Shown here: positions 41,543-50,522 of the stretch, in pieces
How positions within the stretch are numbered: the stretch's first letter is position 1
Layout of the letters: each line of letters opens with the position of its first letter
NCBI RefSeq assembly: GCF_021730445.1
Contig: NZ_JADNRM010000016.1
Coordinates: forward strand, 1 to 64,000
DNA from: Phocaeicola faecalis
GTDB taxonomy: Bacteria; Bacteroidota; Bacteroidia; Bacteroidales; Bacteroidaceae
Direction of reading: 5' to 3'
DNA: 64,000 bases
Made by a program: the position numbers and the translations under genes
Notes under the pieces: model-generated
Database searches by the model: none
What the model saw: the letters and a program-made list of their open reading frames with translations, nothing else
Told to the model about the DNA's origin: nothing

Positions 41543-41848
41543 ATGAAAAAATTATTTGTAGCAGTAGCATTAGTAATGGGAATTGGAACAAGCGTATTTG
41601 CCTATAACATGACACCGGCAAGCATCGAAACCGTTGCAGCAGTGAATGACTTCACTCCTATCGAAGTAAAAGACCTTCCGACAGCCGTCCAAGATGCCAT
41701 TACCAAAAACTATGCAGACTCAACTATCAAAGAAGCTTCTGTTGAAGCAAAAGAAGATGGTACAAAGACCTATAAGGTTGTTTTAACCGACAAAGAGGGT
41801 ACTGAGAGCACTGTACTTTTCAGCGAAAGCGGAGAAGTGTTGAAGTAA
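41543..41848 (+). CDS. PepSY-like (DUF2874) secreted protein
   Basis: A 101-residue protein with a clear signal peptide (MKKLFVAVALVMGIGTSVFA, cleavage near residue 20) and one PepSY-like domain: LPTAVQDAITKNYADSTIKE, EDGTKTYKVVLTDKEGTEST and VLFSESGEVLK. Proteins of this type are periplasmic beta-lactamase-inhibitor-like folds often controlled by stress-responsive two-component systems. The preceding sigma-54-like promoter and activator gene suggest it is the direct output of that pathway. It is flanked by hairpin terminators on both sides, so it is likely transcribed alone. Confidence 0.85.
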   Translation: MKKLFVAVALVMGIGTSVFAYNMTPASIETVAAVNDFTPIEVKDLPTAVQDAITKNYADSTIKEASVEAKEDGTKTYKVVLTDKEGTESTVLFSESGEVLK

Positions 41849-41868
41849 ATGAAAGATGCCTAAAATGA

Positions 41869-41901
41869 AAAAAAGGGAATGCTGTGAAGCACTCCCTTTT
41901 T
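41869..41901. terminator. Bidirectional terminator between the PepSY-like gene and rluA-type gene
   Basis: A-rich arm AAAAAGGGA.TGCT and its complement AGCA.TCCCTTTTT enclose GTGA. A-run on one side and T-run on the other allow use by both convergent genes. Confidence 0.75.
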
Positions 41902-41909
41902 GCTGTTTC

Positions 41910-42581
41910 TTAATCCATATCAAAACCGTTCCACAAATTGCCTTCGGGCACCGGTGCCGTCAGTTCAATCGGTTCTTTCGAAACCGGATGAATGAACTTT
42001 ATCGTCCGTGCATGAAGACAAATACTACCGTCCGGGTTGGAGCGCTGAGCGCCATATTTCAAATCACCTTTAATGGGGCACCCCATTTTTGCCAACTGGC
42101 AACGTATCTGGTGATGGCGTCCTGTCTTTAAATCCACCTCCAACAGATAATAGTTCTGTGAATGGCCGATAAGCTTATAATGAAGTATCGCTTTCTTCGA
42201 GTTCTTTACTTCTTTATCGTATGCATAGGACTTATTCTGTTTCTCATTGCGGACCAGATAATGAACCAATTCGCCTTCCGTTTCCTTCGGACACTCTTTC
42301 ACTATCGCCCAATAGGTTTTCTTCACATCTCCATCACGAAACATTTCGTTCAGCCGTGCCAACGCTTTACTGGTTTTGGCAAAAACCACCAAACCGCTGA
42401 CGGGACGATCCAAACGATGAGTAACGCCTATAAAGACATTTCCCGGCTTGGCATATTTTTCTTTCAGATACGCCTTTACCGTTTCCGACAAAGGAGTATC
42501 GCCGGTCTTGTCACCCTGAACAATCTCAGAAGAAGTCTTGCTGACTACGATTATATGATTATCTTCGTAAACGACTGTCAT
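41910..42581 (-). CDS. RluA-family RNA pseudouridine synthase
   Basis: A 223-residue pseudouridine synthase. It begins VVYEDNHIIVVSKTSSEIVQ; the catalytic Asp lies in THRLDRPVSGLVVFAKTSKA (motif HRLDRxxSG). It ends with LEVDLKTGRHHQIRCQLAKM and GCPIKGDLKYG, the KTGRxHQIR motif. It has no S4 domain, as in the shorter RluA/RluC-like enzymes of Bacteroidetes. It modifies rRNA or tRNA uridines, but the target position cannot be told. It lies 7 bases after the fabG stop and is probably cotranscribed. Confidence 0.9.
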   Translation of the reverse strand: MTVVYEDNHIIVVSKTSSEIVQGDKTGDTPLSETVKAYLKEKYAKPGNVFIGVTHRLDRPVSGLVVFAKTSKALARLNEMFRDGDVKKTYWAIVKECPKETEGELVHYLVRNEKQNKSYAYDKEVKNSKKAILHYKLIGHSQNYYLLEVDLKTGRHHQIRCQLAKMGCPIKGDLKYGAQRSNPDGSICLHARTIKFIHPVSKEPIELTAPVPEGNLWNGFDMD

Positions 42582-42588
42582 GCAAAGA

Positions 42589-43335
42589 TTACATATTCAT
42601 ACCACCATCAACCTGAATCACCTGTCCGGATACATAAGATGACATATCAGAAGCAAGGAACGTAGCTACGTCAGCCACATCTTCAGGCGTACCGCCACGA
42701 CGCAAAGGAATCTTCTTAGCCCATTCAGCCTTTACCTCGTCACTCAGTTTGGCAGTCATATCAGTGATGATAAAGCCCGGAGCAATAGCATTGGCACGGA
42801 TACCGCGAGAACCCAGTTCCTGAGCAATAGACTTAGCCAAACCAATCATACCGGCTTTGGAAGCTGAGTAGTTACACTGGCCCGCATTTCCGTGAACGCC
42901 TACCACTGATGCCATATTGATAATGCTTCCACTCTTCTGACGCATCATGATAGGAGTACAAGCATGAATAAAGTTAAAAGCAGACTTCAGATTGACCGCA
43001 ATTACTGCATCCCATTGTGCTTCGCTCATACGCATCATCAAGCTGTCTTTCGTGATACCGGCATTGTTGACCAGAATATCAATAGAACCGAAGTCTTCCT
43101 TGATTTGGTTAACTACTTTCTCTGTATCTTCAAAGTTTGCAGCGTTAGAAGCATACCCTTTTACCTTCACACCCAAAGCAGCAATTTCTTTTTCAGTATT
43201 CTGACCATTTTCGTCAATAACCAAGTCTGTGAATGCAATATTTGCTCCTTCAGAAGCAAACTTCAACGCAATTGCTTTACCAATACCACGAGCAGCACCT
43301 GTTACAATCGCAGTTTTTCCAGTTAATAATCCCAT
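42589..43335 (-). CDS. fabG: 3-oxoacyl-[acyl-carrier-protein] reductase
   Basis: A 248-residue classical SDR. NADPH-binding start GKTAIVTGAARGIGKAIALK, then DILVNNAGITKDSLMMRMSE, catalytic Ser in SIINMASVVGVHGNAGQCNY, and Y-S-A-S-K, with GSRGIRANAIAPGFIITDMT and the end GQVIQVDGGMNM. These are typical FabG features; the enzyme reduces 3-ketoacyl-ACP in fatty acid elongation in the cytoplasm. It follows a TetR regulator gene by 30 bases on the same strand and precedes the RluA-type gene, so the three may form one operon. Confidence 0.95.
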   Translation of the reverse strand: MGLLTGKTAIVTGAARGIGKAIALKFASEGANIAFTDLVIDENGQNTEKEIAALGVKVKGYASNAANFEDTEKVVNQIKEDFGSIDILVNNAGITKDSLMMRMSEAQWDAVIAVNLKSAFNFIHACTPIMMRQKSGSIINMASVVGVHGNAGQCNYSASKAGMIGLAKSIAQELGSRGIRANAIAPGFIITDMTAKLSDEVKAEWAKKIPLRRGGTPEDVADVATFLASDMSSYVSGQVIQVDGGMNM

Positions 43336-43365
43336 TTTGTTTTCTATTTTACGTTATTAATTAAA

Positions 43366-43965
43366 TTATTCTTTTTCAATATTTTTACGTCCCAAAGCGC
43401 CGAATACAATTTTCGCCACATACGCCCAGCCGGTCTCATCATCCAGCTCTTCAGCTATCTGTCCACGGATATACGGCACTTCGATTCCCTTAATACAATA
43501 ATGCACAATATCAGCTATGATGTCTACATTATCGATATCAAAAAGTCCCTTGTCTTTCCCGTCTGCCAATACTTGCTTGAAAAGTTTGATTTCTTTTGCA
43601 TCAAAGTTTTTACGCACAGCTTCCACACGCCATATATTACGGAAGAAACCGGCACGCAATGTTCCGTTTCTATACACGACCATTTTAATAGAATCCAAAT
43701 GCGTCTCTATCAATTTTAAAATCTTTTCGTCCGGAGTGATATCTTTCTTTGCGACTTGTTCCATTGCGTCCGAAAGCATTTCCAATTCAGATTCCACCAC
43801 CGCCATGTAGATATCCTCCTTGCTCTTGAAGTACGTATAAAGGGTGCGTCTTCCTTTTTTGGAAGCCACCGCTATATCGTTCATCGTAGTGTCATCTACA
43901 CCCTTCTTAGCAAAAAGCTGACGGGCAACGTCTACCAATTTAGCTCTTGTCTTTGATACTGCCAT
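43366..43965 (-). CDS. TetR/AcrR family transcriptional regulator
   Basis: A 199-residue regulator with the N-terminal TetR DNA-binding domain: KLVDVARQLFAKKGVDDTTM, NDIAVASKKGRRTLYTYFKS and KEDIYMAVVESELEM. The C-terminal ligand domain is helical and of normal length. It stands upstream of fabG on the same strand and may control fatty-acid genes, as FabT or FadR-like TetR proteins do elsewhere; this is inferred from position. It is divergent from the initiator tRNA gene, with AT-rich intergenic DNA. Confidence 0.9.
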   Translation of the reverse strand: MAVSKTRAKLVDVARQLFAKKGVDDTTMNDIAVASKKGRRTLYTYFKSKEDIYMAVVESELEMLSDAMEQVAKKDITPDEKILKLIETHLDSIKMVVYRNGTLRAGFFRNIWRVEAVRKNFDAKEIKLFKQVLADGKDKGLFDIDNVDIIADIVHYCIKGIEVPYIRGQIAEELDDETGWAYVAKIVFGALGRKNIEKE

Positions 43966-44142
43966 ATAGATTCAGTTGCACATTATTTATATATGTGAGC
44001 AAATTTACATCATTTCTTTGGACCATACAAACAATTAAAGTATAATATTCATGTATATGTTAATTAACATTCACAACATACACTCATTATCAACCACTTA
44101 CATCGTTTATCTATTTTAATTCAAAAAAATATTCAAGAAACA

Positions 44143-44173
44143 TTTGGAGTTAAAGAAAAAAGCCGTACCTTTG
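44143..44173 (+). promoter_or_regulatory. Promoter of the initiator tRNA gene
   Basis: -33 TTTG (44143-44146), 19-base spacer, -7 TACCTTTG (44166-44173), ending 24 bases before the tRNA. A full match to the Bacteroides consensus. Confidence 0.85.
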
Positions 44174-44197
44174 CATCCGTAATCAAAAACACAACAT

Positions 44198-44270
<73 letters not shown>

Positions 44271-44275
44271 CTAAG

Positions 44276-44309
44276 AGAAAGAGAAGCAATATTGCTTCTC
44301 TTTCTTTTT
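44276..44309 (+). terminator. Rho-independent terminator of the tRNA gene
   Basis: A perfect palindrome (AGAAAGAGAAGCAAT and its complement) is followed by T6. It begins 5 bases after the tRNA. The bases from 44310 to 44474 hold nothing else apart from a -7-like TATCTTTG at 44443-44450. Confidence 0.9.
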
Positions 44310-44474
44310 TCCCTCTCTTGCACTAAAATGGGGCAACTCTAGTTCACGCTTATCACCCACAAGATTTATCCAATGCTTCGGCTAAACGAAGAAAAAATAA
44401 TAAAATTACCGGCCATGATTAGAATAGACTCATAGTATATTGTATCTTTGGGAAATAAATCCCTATTTATTATT

Positions 44475-47153
44475 ATGAAGCAACGTATTCTACTTTATCT
44501 TATCGCCTTATTGCTCTTTCCTTTGTGCAAAGTGCAGGCGGCCCATCAACCGGAATTCTCTACTGCCGGTTTCTATCGGCTGGCAAATTCCGGCCGCGAT
44601 GTCTTCTCCATGAACCCCGCGTGGCGACTGCACAAAGGTGCGGCACCGGGAGCCGAAGCTATCCACTTCGATGACCGGAAGTGGGAGGTGGTCTCTCTTC
44701 CCAACGGCATCGAATATCTGCCGACCGAAGCCAGCGGTTGCATCAACTATCAAGGGGAAGCGTGGTACCGCAAACATTTCACCCCTGCCGATGCTTTAAA
44801 AGGCAAAAAGCTTTTCCTCCATTTTGAAGCCATTATGGGAAAAAGCAAAGTGTTTGTCAACGGCAAACTGTTGGCCGAACACTTTGGAGGATACCTGCCT
44901 GTCGTGGTTGATATCACGAATGCACTGAAGTGGGAAACGGATAACATCATAGCCGTATGGACCGACAATAGCGATGACCCCAGTTATCCTCCCGGCAAAG
45001 CACAGGATGTGCTGGATTATACTTACTTCGGAGGCATTTATCGCGACTGCTGGCTGATTGCCCATAACTCCGTCTTCATCACCGACCCCAACTTTGAGAA
45101 CGAAACGGCTGGAGGCGGCCTTTTCGTTGCCTACGACAAAGTGTCCGACAACTCGGCGGAAGTTCTGCTGAAAACCCATGTGCGCAATGAAGGCAAAAAG
45201 ACCTTTACGGGCGTAGTGGAATATGAACTGCAACAGCCGGACGGACGGCAAGTCGCTTTCTTAAACGATAAAGTGCAGGTTCGTCCCGGCAAAGCCATTA
45301 CCTCTAAAGATAAAATCATCGTTAAGCAGCCGATGCTTTGGAGCCCCGAAACCCCTACCTTATATAATTTAATAGTCCGTATCCGCGACAATGAAGGAAA
45401 CACAGTAGACGGCTATCGTCGCCGAATCGGTATCCGTAGCATTGAATTCAAGGGCAAAGATGGTTTCTGGCTGAACGGAAAACCCTACGAGCGTCCTTTG
45501 ATTGGCGCCAACCGACATCAGGATTTTGCTGTGGTAGGCAATGCAGTAGCCAACAGTATTCACTGGCGTGATGCAAAAAAGTTGCGCGACGCCGGCCTGA
45601 AGGTCATTCGTAACGCTCATTGCCCTCAAGACCCTGCCTTTATGGATGCCTGTGATGAACTGGGCCTGTTCGTCATTGTCAATACCCCAGGCTGGCAATT
45701 CTGGAATGACGCTCCCGAGTTTGCCCAGCGCGTTTACAGTGACATCCGCAATCTGGTCCGTCGCGACCGTAATCATCCCTGCGTATGGCTGTGGGAACCT
45801 ATCCTGAACGAAACCTGGTATCCGGCTGATTTTGCAAAAAACACACTCGACTTAGTGGCACAAGAATATCCTTATCCTTATTGTTACTCCGGTTGCGACA
45901 GCGAAGCGCGCGGTCATGAAGTCTATCCCGTCCTTTTCACCCATCCGGCCAATGCGGACAAAGACTGGGCTATAAAGAAGCTCGACCCCAAAATCACTTA
46001 CTTCACCCGTGAATGGGGAGATAACGTAGACGACTGGAACTCTCATAACTCTCCCAGCCGGGTGGCCCGCAACTGGGGAGAACAGGCCATGCTTATCCAA
46101 GCCTGGCATTATGCAGCACCTAGCTATCCATATACTTGCTATGACGTACTTTATCGTACCCCCCGACAGCACGTGGGAGGCTGCCTGTGGCATTCATTCG
46201 ACCACCAGCGCGGCTATCACCCCGACCCCTTCTACGGCGGATTGATGGATGTGTTCCGCCAGCCCAAGTATTCTTATTATATGTTCCAAGCGCAACGTTC
46301 GCCCGAAAAGCAAGAACGCCTGTTCGAGACCGGCCCCATGGTATATATCGCCCACGAAATGACACCGTTCTCTCCTAAAGACGTGACCGTATATTCCAAC
46401 TGTGACGAAGTGCGCCTCACTTATAATAAAGGAGGAAAGACCCTGACGTATACCAAACCGGCAGCCCGCGAAGGAATGCCGTCGCCAATCATCACATTTA
46501 AGGATGTATACGACTTTATGATAGACAAAAACATGTCTATGAAAGAAGGAAAGCAGAAGGAAGTCTTTCTGCTGGCAGAAGGACTGATGGACGGAAAAGT
46601 GGTAGCCACCCACAAAGTACGTCCGGCACGCCGCCCTTCCCAATTACTTCTTTGGGTAGATAATGAGAACACGGAACTGAAAGCCGACGGTTCGGACTTC
46701 GTAACGGTGGTAGCCGCCATTGCCGATAAAAACGGTAACATCAAACGCCTGAACAATTACTATGTGAAGTTCCACATCGAAGGTGAAGGGCGCATCCTCG
46801 GCGGTGCAAACGTGTTGGCTAATCCGGCTCCTGTAAAATGGGGAACAGCGCCGGTATTGGTACAATCCACTCTGAAACCCGGCAAGATAAAGATAACAGC
46901 CAGCGTATTGTTCGAAGGTTCGCAAATGCCGGTTGCTGCAGAATTGGAACTGGAAAGCAAACCCGCAGCATATCCTTTGATTTATTCAAAGGAAGAGGCA
47001 GCACTTATCCCAATGGAATCTGATTCACAGTACTTTCCAATCACGGCCAAATCTAAAGAGGAGCTGGAAAAGGAAAAAGCAGTAAGAGAACAAAACGAAC
47101 GGAAACTGAAGGAAGTGGAGCAACAACAAGCCGATTTCGGCGAGAAAAAGTAA
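44475..47153 (+). CDS. Glycoside hydrolase family 2 protein (beta-galactosidase-like)
   Basis: About 892 residues from the ATG at 44475, which gives a clean signal peptide (MKQRILLYLIALLLFPLC, cleavage after VQA). Domains in order: a sugar-binding jelly-roll (WYRKHFTPADALKGKKLFLH, FEAIMGKSKVFVNGK), Ig-like GH2 domain and a TIM barrel with GANRHQDFAVVGNA and VIRNAHCPQDPAFMDACDEL. The acid/base Glu is in LWEPILNETW (about 446) and a likely nucleophile in YFTREWGDN. A C-terminal Ig-like domain and a charged coiled tail (KEELEKEKAVREQNERKLKE) follow. It would cleave beta-linked sugars in the periplasm or at the surface. No SusC/D pair is adjacent. A TATCTTTG box lies 24 bases upstream. Confidence 0.85.
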   Translation: MKQRILLYLIALLLFPLCKVQAAHQPEFSTAGFYRLANSGRDVFSMNPAWRLHKGAAPGAEAIHFDDRKWEVVSLPNGIEYLPTEASGCINYQGEAWYRKHFTPADALKGKKLFLHFEAIMGKSKVFVNGKLLAEHFGGYLPVVVDITNALKWETDNIIAVWTDNSDDPSYPPGKAQDVLDYTYFGGIYRDCWLIAHNSVFITDPNFENETAGGGLFVAYDKVSDNSAEVLLKTHVRNEGKKTFTGVVEYELQQPDGRQVAFLNDKVQVRPGKAITSKDKIIVKQPMLWSPETPTLYNLIVRIRDNEGNTVDGYRRRIGIRSIEFKGKDGFWLNGKPYERPLIGANRHQDFAVVGNAVANSIHWRDAKKLRDAGLKVIRNAHCPQDPAFMDACDELGLFVIVNTPGWQFWNDAPEFAQRVYSDIRNLVRRDRNHPCVWLWEPILNETWYPADFAKNTLDLVAQEYPYPYCYSGCDSEARGHEVYPVLFTHPANADKDWAIKKLDPKITYFTREWGDNVDDWNSHNSPSRVARNWGEQAMLIQAWHYAAPSYPYTCYDVLYRTPRQHVGGCLWHSFDHQRGYHPDPFYGGLMDVFRQPKYSYYMFQAQRSPEKQERLFETGPMVYIAHEMTPFSPKDVTVYSNCDEVRLTYNKGGKTLTYTKPAAREGMPSPIITFKDVYDFMIDKNMSMKEGKQKEVFLLAEGLMDGKVVATHKVRPARRPSQLLLWVDNENTELKADGSDFVTVVAAIADKNGNIKRLNNYYVKFHIEGEGRILGGANVLANPAPVKWGTAPVLVQSTLKPGKIKITASVLFEGSQMPVAAELELESKPAAYPLIYSKEEAALIPMESDSQYFPITAKSKEELEKEKAVREQNERKLKEVEQQQADFGEKK

Positions 47154-47304
47154 ACACCATAAAAATTCAGTCTGCAATCGGTAAATGTAAGAAGATAATT
47201 GAAAATCCAGAATAAGACAGAAGCCCTTTTCAACGAAATTGTAGAGTCTTTCATCACCAAAAACTCTTAATTCGTCGAAAAAAGCCTTTCTTTCATTGAA
47301 TAGA

Positions 47305-47336
47305 TTTGAAAAGACTACAAATTACATTTACCTTTG
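47305..47336 (+). promoter_or_regulatory. Promoter of the fimbrillin-like lipoprotein gene
   Basis: -33 TTTG (47305-47308), 20-base spacer, -7 TACCTTTG (47329-47336), about 34 bases before the ATG at 47371. The preceding 47154-47304 stretch shows nothing recognisable. Confidence 0.8.
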
Positions 47337-47370
47337 CCGATTGAAATAAAAAACTTGCAAAAGCAAAACT

Positions 47371-48930
47371 ATGATGAAAAAGGCAAAAACATTTCTCCTT
47401 TTAGGCATTACATTGTGCATGTTCGGATGCAGCGATGATGATGATAACGACAAGTCGAATACGACATCTACCGTTCCTTTCTCCTTAACAGCCTCGCTGG
47501 AAGTACGCAACGACGCTGCAACTCCGGGTATGCTGCAAGGCAATTGGAATGAAGGTACCCAACTGGCAGCCATGCACTCCAGCCTGACAGGAGTAAAGAA
47601 GAGTATCTTCACCCTGTCGCCCACTTCTACCGACTTATTTACCGGCGACATCTCGAATAAAGTGAAAAACGATAAAGAAATTGCAGTATTTTATCCGGCT
47701 GATGCCATTACAGCAAACAGCAGTGATACACTGACGCAGAAACTAAGTCTTGCCGGTCAGGACGGAACATTGGCAGGCGTGGCAGATTATGATTATTCAT
47801 GGGCTTTGTGCAAGGTGACCATGACTGCACAATCCGGCTCAGGCAGTTGCGAAATGAAAAGCCTGATGACTATCGGAAAATTTGAGTTCACCACGGACGG
47901 AAGCACACCGTTGAACGACATTTCACGCATCACCGTGACAGCCACTGCAGGCAAACTTTATTCCAACGCAACCTTAAAGTTGAAAGATGGAGAATTCAGC
48001 AACACCACAGAAGGAAGCTTTACCATAAAGAATGACGCCGGACTGCCGGGCAGCGCTTATATTTCCTTCTTCCCTTCGGAGGCGGCACAGCTACATTTTA
48101 CCCTGGTCACCAATGCAGGCAACATCTATGAAGCCTCAACTGCAGAAAGCATCACATTGGAAAAAGGAAAGTATTACACAGCCACCGCCCTTACTTGCAC
48201 TCCGGTAGCCCCTGCCAAAGTAGGTGACTACTACTATAGTGACGGTACTTATTCTACAGAAGTGAACGAAGAAAAAACATGTATCGGTATTGTTTATGCA
48301 CTAAACGACAAGAACGGCAATATAGACAAGACACTCACCGCATCTCCCTACGGACGTATCGTGGCACTGACCAATGCACAAACCAGAGTGAGATGGGCAA
48401 GCAAATCGGAGGATATCGAAGAATTGAAGAACGACACCATTATCAATGGTACACAGCAAACCGGCTGCCTGCCTTATTTCAATGGCACCGCAGATTCGTA
48501 TTTCTCTGACAATGCCGAAGAACAAATTAAAGGAACGACCATCGATACAGAGACGGGACTGATTACCGCCTGGCCGTCGGAGGGTATCCTGAGCGACTTT
48601 AATGGAGCAACAAATACATCTTATATCAACAAGAGCACCTCTACTTATCCGGCAGGAACTTATTGCTACCAATACAGCAAACCCGGAAAAGGCGCAGGCG
48701 AATGGTATCTGCCGGCAGTGGGCGAACTGGCACTGCTGTGGGAGTTACAACATGCCGGTGTGATATGCAATGCCAAGCAGGAATGTTTCAAGGATTTCGA
48801 CCAGCAGAGTTATTGGACTTCTTCGGAAGGCAATAAAAACAAGGCCTGGTATTTGAACTTCTTCAGTGGAATATTAATGGCAAACAGTAAGGGAAGTACT
48901 TACAATACACGTCCGGTAGCCATGTTCTAA
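47371..48930 (+). CDS. Lipoprotein with fimbrillin-like N-terminus and DUF1566/Lcl-like C-terminus
   Basis: A 519-residue lipoprotein (signal with GITLCMFGC, lipid Cys near residue 21, then an acidic SDDDDND tail favouring surface export). Residues about 30-270 resemble Bacteroidetes fimbrillin/Mfa-like beta-sandwich proteins: WNEGTQLAAMHSSLTGVKKS, DKEIAVFYPADAI and LEKGKYYTATALTCTP. The C-terminal 230 residues match the DUF1566/Lcl pattern: GIVYALNDKNGNIDKTLTAS, WYLPAVGELALLWEL, SYWTSSEGN and a final TRPVAMF. It is probably a surface adhesin or pilus-tip-like protein (inference). It starts with MM, so 47374 is also possible. Confidence 0.65.
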   Translation: MMKKAKTFLLLGITLCMFGCSDDDDNDKSNTTSTVPFSLTASLEVRNDAATPGMLQGNWNEGTQLAAMHSSLTGVKKSIFTLSPTSTDLFTGDISNKVKNDKEIAVFYPADAITANSSDTLTQKLSLAGQDGTLAGVADYDYSWALCKVTMTAQSGSGSCEMKSLMTIGKFEFTTDGSTPLNDISRITVTATAGKLYSNATLKLKDGEFSNTTEGSFTIKNDAGLPGSAYISFFPSEAAQLHFTLVTNAGNIYEASTAESITLEKGKYYTATALTCTPVAPAKVGDYYYSDGTYSTEVNEEKTCIGIVYALNDKNGNIDKTLTASPYGRIVALTNAQTRVRWASKSEDIEELKNDTIINGTQQTGCLPYFNGTADSYFSDNAEEQIKGTTIDTETGLITAWPSEGILSDFNGATNTSYINKSTSTYPAGTYCYQYSKPGKGAGEWYLPAVGELALLWELQHAGVICNAKQECFKDFDQQSYWTSSEGNKNKAWYLNFFSGILMANSKGSTYNTRPVAMF

Positions 48931-48948
48931 ACACATAGCTGCCAAGCA

Positions 48949-48984
48949 CTAAAAAAGGGATGTTTTGATACATCCCTTTTTTAG
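48949..48984. terminator. Terminator between convergent genes
   Basis: Arms CTAAAAAAGGGATG and CATCCCTTTTTTAG enclose TTTTGATA. It serves the lipoprotein gene and possibly the convergent DEAD-box gene. Confidence 0.85.
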
Positions 48985-49004
48985 TATATAAGCACAATCA
49001 AATA

Positions 49005-50285
49005 TTACTGTTTCACCGCAACAGCCGCCGGCTTCTTATTCTGCGCCTGTTTCTTTCTGCGCCAATAGTCACCATTACTCTTGCTTCCACGATATACTTT
49101 ATTTGCCTTTGCCTTCTCCTTTATCTCTTCAGTCTTCTCTTTTTGAAGCTGCACACCGGCCGTAGTCATAAAAGGATGCTCTTTCACCACAGGTATTTCC
49201 AATCCGATTAACTTCTGTATATCTTTCAGATAAGGCAATTCTTCCGATTCACAAAAAGAAATTGCCACCCCATCGTGTCCGGCACGTCCGGTTCTGCCAA
49301 TGCGGTGTACATACGTTTCCGATATATTGGGCAATTCATAGTTGATTACATGGGAAAGCAGGTTTACGTCGATACCTCTGGCAGCAATATCCGTTGCAAT
49401 CAGTACACGGGTTGACCGGTCCTTAAAATTATTCAATGCCCGCTGGCGTGCATTCTGCGATTTGTTTCCATGAATAGCTTCTGCCACCACACTGTTCTTA
49501 TTCAGTATCTTTGCCAACTTGTCCGCCCCATATTTAGTGCGGGTAAAAATCAATACCGACTCTATCGTCTTATCTTTCAGCAGATAGAGCAACAAATCCT
49601 TTTTTTCGTTTTTCTCTACGAAGTAAACGCTTTGCTGGATGGTATCCACTGTAGATGAAGCCGGAGTCACCTCCACCTTTTCGGGAGAGGTAAGAATGGA
49701 GTTAGCCAATTTTTCTATCTCAGGCGGCATAGTAGCAGAGAAGAAAAGAGTCTGCCGTTTGGCAGGAATCAGTTTCAATACGCGCTTTATATCATGTATA
49801 AAGCCCATATCCAACATACGGTCTGCCTCATCAAGCACAAAATAATCAAGCCCTTTCAAGGAAATATATCCTTGCGCCTGCAAGTCAAGCAAACGTCCCG
49901 GAGTAGCAATCAATACCTGCACCCCCCTTTTCAATGCATCTATCTGCGGTTTCGGAGGAACCCCTCCAAAAATAACCGTATGCTTTACACGTGTATATCG
50001 GGCATAAGCATCAAAGCTCTCGCCTATCTGAATGGCCAGTTCGCGTGTGGGGGTGAGTATCAAAGCCTTGATACCTTTCTTACTATCTGATTGATAAAGT
50101 CCCTGAATAATGGGGATGGCAAAAGCTGCCGTTTTTCCTGTTCCTGTCTGCGCACATCCCAGCAAATCTTTACCTTTTAATAATACCGGAATTGCTTGTT
50201 CCTGAATGGGGGTCGGCGTTGTATAGCCGGTTTGTTCCAAAGCCTTCAATATCGGCTCTATAAGATCTAGTTCTTTAAATGTCAT
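49005..50285 (-). CDS. DEAD-box RNA helicase (RhlE-like)
   Basis: A 426-residue helicase with all DEAD-box motifs: Q motif (FKELDLIEPILKALEQTGYT, TPTPIQEQAIP), I AQTGTGKT, Ia PTRELAIQ, GG, TPGRLLD, II VLDEADRMLDMGF, III SATMP, IV IFTRTKYGADKL, V ATDIAARGIDV and VI YVHRIGRTGRAG. The C-terminal tail is short and basic (EKTEEIKEKAKANKVYRGSK, then RRKKQAQNKKPAAV), as in RhlE proteins. It acts in RNA remodelling, ribosome assembly or decay. A -7 box lies about 70 bases upstream. Confidence 0.95.
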   Translation of the reverse strand: MTFKELDLIEPILKALEQTGYTTPTPIQEQAIPVLLKGKDLLGCAQTGTGKTAAFAIPIIQGLYQSDSKKGIKALILTPTRELAIQIGESFDAYARYTRVKHTVIFGGVPPKPQIDALKRGVQVLIATPGRLLDLQAQGYISLKGLDYFVLDEADRMLDMGFIHDIKRVLKLIPAKRQTLFFSATMPPEIEKLANSILTSPEKVEVTPASSTVDTIQQSVYFVEKNEKKDLLLYLLKDKTIESVLIFTRTKYGADKLAKILNKNSVVAEAIHGNKSQNARQRALNNFKDRSTRVLIATDIAARGIDVNLLSHVINYELPNISETYVHRIGRTGRAGHDGVAISFCESEELPYLKDIQKLIGLEIPVVKEHPFMTTAGVQLQKEKTEEIKEKAKANKVYRGSKSNGDYWRRKKQAQNKKPAAVAVKQ

Positions 50286-50355
50286 TTGAAATTATTAAGC
50301 GGGCCTCACGGCCTTTTCATTTATTATTTTACAAAGATAAGAGAATGATTGGTTG

Positions 50356-50363
50356 CAAAGGTA
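50356..50363 (-). promoter_or_regulatory. Bacteroides -7 box of the DEAD-box gene
   Basis: TACCTTTG on the minus strand, 70 bases before the ATG at 50285. No TTTG at the right distance upstream was found. Confidence 0.5.
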
Positions 50364-50413
50364 TTCAGGCTACAGAGTTTATGCTTATTTAACAAGATTG
50401 ACAATAAAGAGGG

Positions 50414-50441
50414 CGTATGGTGAAATCAGTATCACCATACG
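50414..50441 (-). terminator. Hairpin terminator after the phosphoesterase-PQQ gene
   Basis: Ten-base arms CGTATGGTGA and TCACCATACG around an eight-base loop, followed on the minus strand by CCCTCTTTATT. Confidence 0.65.
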
Positions 50442-50522
50442 TCCATAATTCATTGTATATAAGCCATTTACAAAGAAAACAATAATATAAAGGCTTTTGA
50501 ATAAGCTAATCGGCAAGAAAGA

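Noticed and set aside
44443-44450. Full promoter for the GH2 gene
   Set aside because: A TATCTTTG -7 box is present but no TTTG lies at the needed distance upstream, so I did not list it as a promoter feature.
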